Shown piece after piece: positions 10,425 to 17,471 of a DNA stretch of 64,000 nt. Below the pieces are notes generated by a model. That model searched no databases. It saw nothing but the letters and a program-made list of their open reading frames with translations, and had not been told where the DNA came from. The first letter of the stretch is position 1; each line of letters begins with the position of its first letter. Location: the NCBI RefSeq assembly GCF_040409805.1, contig NZ_CP099572.1, forward strand, positions 930,001 through 994,000, given 5' to 3'. Source of the stretch: Polynucleobacter sp. MWH-UH23A (lineage in GTDB: Bacteria > Pseudomonadota > Gammaproteobacteria > Burkholderiales > Burkholderiaceae). The position numbers were made by a program, and so were the translations under genes.

Positions 10425-11951
10425 TTATTTTGAGGTAGGCATTACAAATTCAGCCCCTTTGGCAATGCTTTCAGGCCAGCGTTGCATCACGCTCTTCTGC
10501 TTGGTGTAGAAGCGAACACCTTCTTTGCCATAAGCATGCATGTCGCCAAACAGAGATTTCTTCCAGCCGCCAAAGCCGTGCCACGCCATGGGAACTGGAA
10601 TAGGTACGTTGATGCCAACCATGCCCACTTGAACTCGACGGGCAAATTCACGTGCAATGTTGCCGTCACTAGTGAAGCAGGCAACGCCATTGCCAAATTC
10701 GCAAGAGTTAACCAGATTTAATGCCTCTGTAAAGTTAGCAACACGTAAGCAAGAGAGGACTGGTCCAAAGATTTCTTCGAGGTAGATCTTCATGTTTGGT
10801 GTGACATTGTCAAACAAGGTTCCGCCCAGGAAGAAGCCATTTTCATTGCCGGGAACTTTAAAGCCACGACCATCCACCAACAATTTTGCGCCTGATGCTA
10901 CTCCGCTTTCAATATAACCAGTGATGCGTTCAAGGGCGGCCTTGGTAACGATAGGGCCCATTTCAGCATCAAGTTCCATGCCATTTTTTACCTTGAGCGT
11001 TCTGGTGCGCTCAATTAATTTTGGCATGATTTTCTCGGCCACATCACCCACTAACACCGCTACTGAAATCGCCATGCAGCGTTCGCCTGCGGAGCCATAA
11101 GCTGCGCCAACTAATGCATCAATTGCTTTATCGATATCTGCATCCGGCATGATAACCATATGGTTTTTGGCGCCACCAAGTGCTTGGGAACGTTTGCCAA
11201 AGTGAGCGCAGCGCTCGTAGATATAGTTTGCAATGGGAGTGGATCCAACAAAGCTAATTGCTTTCACATCCGGGTTTTCGATCAAAGCATCAACTGCTTC
11301 TTTATCACCCTGAACCACATTGAATACGCCATCAGGCAAGCCTGCTTCTTTAAGTAGCTTGGCCATAAAGAGTGATGCAGATGGATCTGTTGGACTAGGT
11401 TTGAGGACGAAGGTATTGCCGCAGGCGATTGCCATTGGGAACATCCACATTGGAACCATCACAGGGAAGTTAAATGGAGTGATACCAGCAACAACACCCA
11501 ATGGTTGGCGCATAACCCAGTTATCAATATCAGTCGAAACCTGTTCGGTGTAGTCGCCTTTTAACAGCTCTGGAATGCCAGTTGCAAATTCGAGGATTTC
11601 AATGCCACGAGTCACTTCACCTTGAGCATCGGTAAATACCTTGCCGTGTTCAGCGGTAATGATTGCGGCCAATTCATCACGGTTTGCATTGAGCAGTTCG
11701 AGGTACTTGAAAAGGATGCGAGCGCGTCTGAGAGGGCTTGTTTGGCTCCAGCCCTCGAATGCCTTTTGAGCAACTGCTACAGCAGCATCAGCTTCCTTGC
11801 GGCTGGCTAGGGCAACTCTGCGTGCAACAGCCCCTTTGGCGGGGTTGTAGACATCTGCAAAGCGTCCGTCTTTTGGGTTAAGGACGGAGCCGCCTACATA
11901 GTGGCCAATATCTTCTTTTGATTCAAAGGCTTGCGGTGCATTCATAGTCAT
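10425..11951 (-). CDS. mmsA: CoA-acylating methylmalonate-semialdehyde dehydrogenase
   Basis: Aldehyde dehydrogenase superfamily enzyme that oxidises (methyl)malonate semialdehyde with NAD+ and CoA to propionyl-CoA or acetyl-CoA, in valine, beta-alanine or inositol breakdown. It has 508 residues. The catalytic cysteine is Cys292 in '[11 protein letters not shown]'. In the position where most ALDHs have the general-base Glu there is Asn263 ('GGAKNH'), as is characteristic of the CoA-acylating MMSDH class. '[14 protein letters not shown]' near 156 is also typical. A second ATG two codons in (11945) is equally possible as start. It diverges from the flavin reductase at 12103. Propionyl-CoA synthetase (prpE) is elsewhere in the window, but no other valine pathway gene is adjacent. 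Confidence 0.93.
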   Translation of the reverse strand: MTMNAPQAFESKEDIGHYVGGSVLNPKDGRFADVYNPAKGAVARRVALASRKEADAAVAVAQKAFEGWSQTSPLRRARILFKYLELLNANRDELAAIITAEHGKVFTDAQGEVTRGIEILEFATGIPELLKGDYTEQVSTDIDNWVMRQPLGVVAGITPFNFPVMVPMWMFPMAIACGNTFVLKPSPTDPSASLFMAKLLKEAGLPDGVFNVVQGDKEAVDALIENPDVKAISFVGSTPIANYIYERCAHFGKRSQALGGAKNHMVIMPDADIDKAIDALVGAAYGSAGERCMAISVAVLVGDVAEKIMPKLIERTRTLKVKNGMELDAEMGPIVTKAALERITGYIESGVASGAKLLVDGRGFKVPGNENGFFLGGTLFDNVTPNMKIYLEEIFGPVLSCLRVANFTEALNLVNSCEFGNGVACFTSDGNIAREFARRVQVGMVGINVPIPVPMAWHGFGGWKKSLFGDMHAYGKEGVRFYTKQKSVMQRWPESIAKGAEFVMPTSK

Positions 11952-11992
11952 TTGTAGTAAGTAATAAGGTTTTTTTGGGTTAAAAAGCCATT

Positions 11993-12007
11993 CAGACCAA
12001 TGGTCTG
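11993..12007. promoter_or_regulatory. Perfect 15-bp dyad, candidate operator
   Basis: CAGACC-AAT-GGTCTG is a perfect inverted repeat in the 151-base intergenic region between the divergent mmsA and flavin-reductase genes. GACC/GGTC dyads of this kind are bound by several TetR-family repressors. No regulator gene is adjacent, so the binding protein is unknown. Confidence 0.45.
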
Positions 12008-12053
12008 CAGGACTTCTCTGTCACGTTTATTCTTCTTTTGTTATTTTATCCCT

Positions 12054-12071
12054 TTACGATAAATTTCGTAA
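12054..12071. promoter_or_regulatory. Second dyad upstream of the flavin reductase
   Basis: The inverted repeat TTACGA-6 bases-TCGTAA lies 31 bases before the start at 12103. It may be an operator for the + strand gene. The centre is AT-rich and the evidence is only its symmetry and position. Confidence 0.35.
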
Positions 12072-12102
12072 TTTCACTCCATATTTAGACCTTTTCCTAG
12101 CT

Positions 12103-13224
12103 ATGAGCCTTCTTTTTTCCAATTTCATCCTTGGTTCACCACGTGGCCCGCTTACCCTCGCTAATCGCATTGTGGTGGCGCCAATGTGTCAATACTCAGC
12201 CGTTAATGGCGAGGCTACTGATTGGCACCTCATGCATTGGGGGAATTTGCTTAATAGCGGGGCTGGGTTATTCATTATTGAGGCTACTGCTGTAACTCCT
12301 GAGGCTCGCATTACGCCAGCATGCTTGGGCTTATGGGATGACAGAACCGAAGCTGCATTAAAGGATAAATTGAGCCGTGCCAGAAAACTGGCGCCAACTA
12401 CACCAGTATTTATTCAATTGGCCCACGCGGGGCGAAAAGCATCCAGCGCAACACCCTGGGATGGTGGGCAACTACTTTCGGTTGATCAAGGTGGCTGGGA
12501 AACATTAGCACCATCTGCTATTCCTCAACTTGATGGCGAGCGCTTGCCGCACGAACTATCGACTACAGAGCTCAGTGCGCTAATTGATGCCTTTGTTAAG
12601 GCTGCTCAGCGTGCTGATCGCATTGGCATTGATGGGATTGAGTTGTATGGAGCCCATGGGTATTTGCTGCATCAATTTTTATCACCGATTGCTAACCAAC
12701 GCACCGATACTTATGCCGGCTCTTTTGAAAATCGAATCCGTTTTCCATTGGAGTTATTTGCAGCAGTCCGCAAAGCTTATAAAGGCGTTTTGGGGATTCG
12801 TATTTCGGCTAGCGATTGGATCGAAGGGGGCTGGACTCCTGAAGAAACTGCTGAGTTTGCTAAGCGCCTCAAACCCTTAGGTTGTGATTTTGTGCATATT
12901 TCCTCAGGTGGTATTTCACCTAAACAAAAAATTGCAATAGGACCAAATTACCAAGTGCCATTCGCTAAGATTGTCAAGGATCAATCTGGCTTGCCAACCA
13001 TGACGGTGGGTTTAATTACTGAGCCAGAACAGGCTGAAGCCATTTTGCAAGCAGGAGATGCTGATTTGGTTGCCTTAGCTCGAGCATTTTTGTATAAACC
13101 TCGCTGGGGATGGGAGGCGGCGGCTGCACTCGGCGCTACAGTAAAGGCGAATGAACGTTACTGGCGTTGCTTGCCTCGTGAGGCCCAGTCTGTTTTTGGT
13201 GATGTCAAAGTAGGCCAGCGTTAG
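12103..13224 (+). CDS. NADH:flavin oxidoreductase, YqjM-like old yellow enzyme
   Basis: FMN-dependent ene-reductase of the old yellow enzyme family, reducing activated C=C bonds. It has 373 residues as a single TIM-barrel domain. Cys29 and Tyr31 in 'APMCQYS' match the redox-tuning Cys and substrate Tyr of YqjM-type (class III) enzymes. The next signature reads 'ELYGAHGYLLHQFLSP' at 180-195, so the first of the two usual active-site histidines is Tyr182 and only His185 is kept. The gene diverges from mmsA and is followed 36 bases later by a solute-binding protein gene. The natural substrate is unknown. Confidence 0.9.
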   Translation: MSLLFSNFILGSPRGPLTLANRIVVAPMCQYSAVNGEATDWHLMHWGNLLNSGAGLFIIEATAVTPEARITPACLGLWDDRTEAALKDKLSRARKLAPTTPVFIQLAHAGRKASSATPWDGGQLLSVDQGGWETLAPSAIPQLDGERLPHELSTTELSALIDAFVKAAQRADRIGIDGIELYGAHGYLLHQFLSPIANQRTDTYAGSFENRIRFPLELFAAVRKAYKGVLGIRISASDWIEGGWTPEETAEFAKRLKPLGCDFVHISSGGISPKQKIAIGPNYQVPFAKIVKDQSGLPTMTVGLITEPEQAEAILQAGDADLVALARAFLYKPRWGWEAAAALGATVKANERYWRCLPREAQSVFGDVKVGQR

Positions 13225-13260
13225 TAGATAGTTAATTCAATGAATTTCCGTGGAGATGAA

Positions 13261-14235
13261 ATGAAAGCATTTTCGATTGCAACAAAGTCCTTAATTGTGG
13301 GTCTGATGGCATTTATAAATATTGCTGTTGCTCAGTCTTATCCAGATCGCCCAATTGTTTTAGTGGTTCCAAATCCACCAGGTGGCTTAGTTGATACTTC
13401 AGCTCGCTTACTAAGCGAGCCGCTGACTCGCGTAATTGGGCAGCCAGTCGTGGTTGACAATAAACCTGGAGCTAGCGGTAATACGGCCTATCAATATGTT
13501 GCTAAAGCAAAGCCAGATGGATATACCTTATTAATTTCTTATTCTGGATATCACGTTGGCAATCCTGCCTTAATGGATAAATTACCATGGGATCCAATCA
13601 AAGATTACTCTCCGATTGCGTTACTTACTGTATCGACCAATGTGATAGCAGTGCATCCATCAGTTCCCGTGAATAATCTTAAAGAGTTCATAGCCTATGC
13701 AAAAGCAAATCCTGGCAAATTAAATTACGCTTCCCAGGGAAATGGCTCCGTATCTCATATCGGTACTGAGATGTTCAAGCAGACTACAGGTGTGGATATG
13801 GTTCATGTTCCATACAAGGGGTCCGGTCCCGCAATTCAGGATGTTTTAGCTGGCCAAGTCCAAGTATTCATCTCTACCCCGCCTTCATTAATGCAACACA
13901 TTCAAAGCGGAAAGTTAAAAGGCTTGGCGGTGACTGGTAAAAATCGTCATCCTGGTATGCCCAATGTACCCACTACTGCAGAAGCAGGCCTCCCATCTTT
14001 CCAACTGGAATCGTGGGTCGGCCTATTTGCACCAGCAGGCACTCCAGCGCCTGTTGTTTCTAAGCTAACAGAGTCTGTTAAAAAGAGTCTTGCTTTGCCA
14101 GAGGTGAAAGAACGAGCAGACGCAGCAGGTGTTGAGTTACGTTATCAAAACCCTGTTGCTACTGAAGCGCTTGTGAAGAAAGAATTGCCTTACTGGAATA
14201 AGGTAATTAAATCCGCAAACATCACTTTAGATTAA
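13261..14235 (+). CDS. Tripartite tricarboxylate transporter family substrate-binding protein (Bug/TctC)
   Basis: Periplasmic binding protein of the Bug/TctC family, which binds carboxylates or other small acids. The chosen ATG at 13261 gives 324 residues with a signal peptide of about 25 residues ending near 'AVAQSYPDRP', and a GGAG five bases upstream. An ATG 21 bases earlier would add seven residues. Family features include 'VVPNPPGGLVDTSAR', the central 'LNYASQGNGSVSHIGTEMF' and 'MVHVPYKGSGPA'. No TctA or TctB membrane gene is nearby, so it is an orphan, which is common in Burkholderiales. The ligand cannot be read from sequence. Confidence 0.9.
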   Translation: MKAFSIATKSLIVGLMAFINIAVAQSYPDRPIVLVVPNPPGGLVDTSARLLSEPLTRVIGQPVVVDNKPGASGNTAYQYVAKAKPDGYTLLISYSGYHVGNPALMDKLPWDPIKDYSPIALLTVSTNVIAVHPSVPVNNLKEFIAYAKANPGKLNYASQGNGSVSHIGTEMFKQTTGVDMVHVPYKGSGPAIQDVLAGQVQVFISTPPSLMQHIQSGKLKGLAVTGKNRHPGMPNVPTTAEAGLPSFQLESWVGLFAPAGTPAPVVSKLTESVKKSLALPEVKERADAAGVELRYQNPVATEALVKKELPYWNKVIKSANITLD

Positions 14236-14243
14236 TAAATGCC

Positions 14244-15554
14244 TTATGCCTGATCTCGTAAAACGGGATCAGGTAATGCAAGCGCAAACGCTCGAGCGAC
14301 ACTCAATAGAAATTGATCCTGTCCGTAAGCGGCGATGAGCTGCACTCCAATTGGAAGTCCATTGGGTCCGCTTGAGACATTGAGATTAATGCAGGGTAGA
14401 CCTAATAAAGTCCAGGCCCGACAAAATAGAGGGTCGCCAGTCCCTTCCTTTATCAATGGTGCTTCACCGATGGCACTAGGCGTAATGATTAAATCGACAC
14501 TTTCATTGAATAAACGCTGTATGGCTTTTCGGGCTACATGAGCTTGAAGTAAGTCGCGTTTGTATTGAGTATATTCAATGGAGGCACCCTGATTAATCTG
14601 CGATGCAATCATCGTGCTGAGTTTCTTAGAAAACTGCATCCTTTCAAAAGCAAGGCTTCGCGACATTTCGCTAAGCATGATGCGTGTTTGTATTTGAGTT
14701 AGATGTTGAAGCTCGGCGGGGAGTTCAATGTCACTCACTTTACCTCTTGCAAATGATTCAGCACTAAAGCGAGCAAGTGCTAGTGCCCCACGTGTCTCTG
14801 GGCTGGCATATTGCCATTCGGGTGTTTTGTAAATCCCAATGCGTGGTTTATTGTGAAGATCAATCATTTTGGCAAGATCATGATCGCCGCTCATCGCCGC
14901 CACCCCAAGCGCTACATCCTCCACAGTTCGACCAAAACAACCAAGCGTATCAAGTGATGGGGCCAGACTCTTGACGCCTGCGGTGCTAATTTTCCCATAG
15001 CTAGGTTTGTAGCCCACAACCCCGCAGAATGATGCTGGGCGAATAATTGATCCCGCAGTTTGACTGCCGGTAGTAATTGGGACCATAAAATCGGCCACTG
15101 CAGCCGCAGATCCACTTGAAGATCCACCAGGCGTATGTTGAGAGTGATGTGGGTTTGTAGTTGGTCCGCTCTTAAATGAGGCAAATTCTGTTGTAACAGT
15201 CTTTCCAAGAACGATGCCGCCGGATTGGCGCATCAGAGCTACAGATACAGCATCAGTGCTGGGGTAGTTGTTGGCATAGATGGGTGACCCATAACTGGTG
15301 GGTAGATCGTGGGTATCAAACAAGTCTTTTATGCCTATAGGTAGACCATGTAACAGGCCCTTAATAGCACCCTTGTCTAGGGTTCTAGCGCGGGCTAGGG
15401 CGTTTTCTTTGCCCAAGCTAACCCATGCCTTCAGAACGCTTTCGCGTTGCCCAATACGATCTAAGCAGGCTAGCAGCAAATCGGTTGCTCTAATCTCCCG
15501 TTTGGCTAGCTTCTTAGCAGCTTGGGATGCACTTAGACTTTCAAGATCTTTCAT
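14244..15554 (-). CDS. Amidase signature family amidase
   Basis: Serine hydrolase of the amidase signature family, hydrolysing an amide bond in an unknown small substrate. It has 436 residues. The Ser-cisSer-Lys triad is visible: Lys76 in 'GIKDLFDTHD', Ser145 in 'GGSSSGSA', and nucleophile Ser169 in 'AGSIIRP', with the 24-residue Ser-Ser spacing seen in the family. It is not GatA by context, since no gatB or gatC is near. It converges with the TctC gene and may act on the imported ligand, which is only inference. A -10 box ends six bases before the ATG and no Shine-Dalgarno is visible. Confidence 0.88.
   Translation of the reverse strand: MKDLESLSASQAAKKLAKREIRATDLLLACLDRIGQRESVLKAWVSLGKENALARARTLDKGAIKGLLHGLPIGIKDLFDTHDLPTSYGSPIYANNYPSTDAVSVALMRQSGGIVLGKTVTTEFASFKSGPTTNPHHSQHTPGGSSSGSAAAVADFMVPITTGSQTAGSIIRPASFCGVVGYKPSYGKISTAGVKSLAPSLDTLGCFGRTVEDVALGVAAMSGDHDLAKMIDLHNKPRIGIYKTPEWQYASPETRGALALARFSAESFARGKVSDIELPAELQHLTQIQTRIMLSEMSRSLAFERMQFSKKLSTMIASQINQGASIEYTQYKRDLLQAHVARKAIQRLFNESVDLIITPSAIGEAPLIKEGTGDPLFCRAWTLLGLPCINLNVSSGPNGLPIGVQLIAAYGQDQFLLSVARAFALALPDPVLRDQA
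14249..14273. terminator. Hairpin at the TctC/amidase convergence
   Basis: CCTGATCTCG / CGGGATCAGG pair over a TAAAA loop. The hairpin overlaps the last codons of the amidase gene and lies just after the TctC stop. There is no T run on either side, so it may be a weak, possibly Rho-assisted, end signal. Confidence 0.35.
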
Positions 15555-15560
15555 TAAGGT

Positions 15561-15589
15561 ATTCTACTTTTGGTAGCGTATGATCGCAA
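15561..15589 (-). promoter_or_regulatory. Amidase promoter, candidate leaderless start
   Basis: On the minus strand a -35 TTGCGA (15589-15584), a 17-base spacer and a -10 TAGAAT (15566-15561) are followed by six bases and then the ATG. The expected transcription start is at or next to the start codon. Confidence 0.55.
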
Positions 15590-15623
15590 TTTCCTGCTGT
15601 TTTCTCTCCAATTTTTCTTAACT

Positions 15624-15629
15624 TACTAT
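15624..15629 (+). promoter_or_regulatory. -10 box before sprT-like gene
   Basis: TACTAT ends six bases before the ATG at 15636. No Shine-Dalgarno and no clear -35 are present. The spacing fits a leaderless transcript. Confidence 0.35.
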
Positions 15630-15635
15630 TTTTAA

Positions 15636-16298
15636 ATGAAGCAACATTCTGTACGTGAAGCTTGGCTTGAAGATGCCGTAAGGCACTTAGAGCCAATATT
15701 TTCAAAAGCGGGTTATGCCATTCCTCCTGTAAGAGTTTCATGTGGTTTTCCAGCATCAAGTAGTCCAAGAACAACCTTAGGTCAGTGTTGGCCTCGTGAG
15801 CGATCCGGCGGTGGTGTAAATGAGATTTTTATATCGCCAAAACTCGATGATCCAGTTCAGTTGCTAGATACTTTGGTGCATGAGTTATGTCATGCGGTAG
15901 ACGATTGTTTTAGCGGGCATGGGGAGGATTTCAAGGGAATAGCTCAAACCGTTGGATTGGAAGGTCCGGCTCGTATGGCGCATGCTACAGAAGAGCTCAC
16001 GGTGAAGTTGATGATGATTAGTCAGGAACTTGGACCGTATCCACATCATGCAATTGTGTTTCCGCCACCCAGACCCAGCAATGCAAGTAGAAGTAAGGCC
16101 AAGTGCGGTCAGTGCGGTTATGAAGTGACTTTATTAAAAAAGTGGGCCAGTTATGGCGCTCCAATCTGCCCAAAAGACAATATCCGTATGCAAGAGGAAG
16201 TACCTGAAACAATTGAAAATACTGCAGAAAATGATTCCGAGAGTGTTGGAAAGGGTAGAAAGGCTCCTCCTGATGAAATCCGTCGTGCAATTAGCTAG
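15636..16298 (+). CDS. SprT-like zinc metalloprotein
   Basis: SprT-family protein, 220 residues, with a putative metalloprotease active site 'HELCH' (His82, Glu83, His86) and a candidate third ligand, His95, in 'SGHGEDF'. A C-terminal zinc-ribbon-like part has 'CGQCG' (Cys157, Cys160) and 'CPKD' (Cys178), so only three cysteines are visible where four are usual. The last 35 residues are acidic and low in complexity. Relatives range from DNA-protein crosslink proteases (Spartan) to uncharacterised bacterial SprT proteins. The bacterial role is not settled and I assign none. Confidence 0.85.
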   Translation: MKQHSVREAWLEDAVRHLEPIFSKAGYAIPPVRVSCGFPASSSPRTTLGQCWPRERSGGGVNEIFISPKLDDPVQLLDTLVHELCHAVDDCFSGHGEDFKGIAQTVGLEGPARMAHATEELTVKLMMISQELGPYPHHAIVFPPPRPSNASRSKAKCGQCGYEVTLLKKWASYGAPICPKDNIRMQEEVPETIENTAENDSESVGKGRKAPPDEIRRAIS

Positions 16299-16360
16299 CC
16301 TTAAAAAAGTTAAAATCGAATCTTGAATCTACAAAAACACTATTTGAGACTACATCCCCC

Positions 16361-17452
16361 ATGAATACTAAGAAAATATTCAAAAATCCTAAGATTGCTG
16401 TTATTCCAGGTGACGGCATTGGTAAAGAAGTAATTCCAGAGGGCGTTCGTGCTTTAGAGGCTGCAAATCGCAAGTTTGGTATTGGTATGCAGTTTGATCA
16501 TTTTAATTTTGCAAGTTGTGATTACTATCTTAAGCACGGCAAAATGCTGCCGGATGACTGGTTTGATACTTTAATGAAATACGACGCCATTTTCTTTGGT
16601 GCTGTTGGTATGCCAGATATCTTGCCTGATCACGTTTCATTATGGGGCAGCTTGATTCAATTCCGTCGCGGATTTGATCAATATGTTAATTTGCGACCAG
16701 TACGCTTGCTGCCGGGTGTTCCATGCCCACTAGCGAATCGCAAGCCTGGTGACATCGATTTCTTTGTTGTGCGTGAAAATACAGAAGGTGAATATTCCAG
16801 CGTTGGTGGAAAAATGTTCCCAGACACTGATCGCGAATTTGTAATTCAAGAGTCGATTTTCACAAGACAGGGTGTAGATCGCATTTTGCAGTTCGCTTTT
16901 GATCTTGCGCAGAGTCGCCCAAAGAAGCATTTAACTTCGGCCACAAAGTCGAATGGTATTGCAATTACGATGCCTTATTGGGATGAGCGCGTTGAAGCCA
17001 TGTCTAAGAAATTTGGTGAAGTCAGAACAGACAAATATCATATTGATATCTTGGCAGCTCATTTCGTCATGAATCCAGATCGTTTCGATGTGGTTGTTGC
17101 AAGCAATCTATTTGGAGACATCCTCTCTGACTTAGGGCCTGCCTGTACTGGCACTATTGCAGTAGCTCCGTCCGGAAGTATTAATCCAGAGGGTAAATTT
17201 CCGTCGCTATTTGAGCCGGTGCATGGTTCAGCACCAGATATTTACGGCAAGATGATTGCTAATCCGATTGGGCAGATTTGGAGCGGGGCGATGATGCTCG
17301 ATCACTTGGGCTACCCAGAAGCTGGAAATGCCATCTTCTCTGCAATTGAAAAAGTTTTAGCGGCTGGGCCTGCGCACGCTCCCTTAACACCCGATCTCGG
17401 TGGTACTGCAAAGACCGATGATCTCGGTAAGGCTATTACTGCAGCAATTTAA
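16361..17452 (+). CDS. ttuC: Tartrate dehydrogenase / D-malate dehydrogenase family
   Basis: NAD-dependent beta-decarboxylating dehydrogenase of the isocitrate/isopropylmalate superfamily, closest in pattern to tartrate dehydrogenase/decarboxylase and D-malate dehydrogenase. It has 363 residues. 'IAVIPGDGIGKEVIPEG' opens the nucleotide-binding fold; 'VRENTEGEYSSVGG' and 'GDILSDLGPA' carry the metal and substrate ligands; 'FEPVHGSAPDI' binds NAD. It is not LeuB by context. A TPR-glycosyltransferase gene follows 19 bases later. Substrate choice among tartrate, D-malate and meso-tartrate is inferred. Confidence 0.85.
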   Translation: MNTKKIFKNPKIAVIPGDGIGKEVIPEGVRALEAANRKFGIGMQFDHFNFASCDYYLKHGKMLPDDWFDTLMKYDAIFFGAVGMPDILPDHVSLWGSLIQFRRGFDQYVNLRPVRLLPGVPCPLANRKPGDIDFFVVRENTEGEYSSVGGKMFPDTDREFVIQESIFTRQGVDRILQFAFDLAQSRPKKHLTSATKSNGIAITMPYWDERVEAMSKKFGEVRTDKYHIDILAAHFVMNPDRFDVVVASNLFGDILSDLGPACTGTIAVAPSGSINPEGKFPSLFEPVHGSAPDIYGKMIANPIGQIWSGAMMLDHLGYPEAGNAIFSAIEKVLAAGPAHAPLTPDLGGTAKTDDLGKAITAAI

Positions 17453-17471
17453 TTTATTTTTTTAAATAGAC

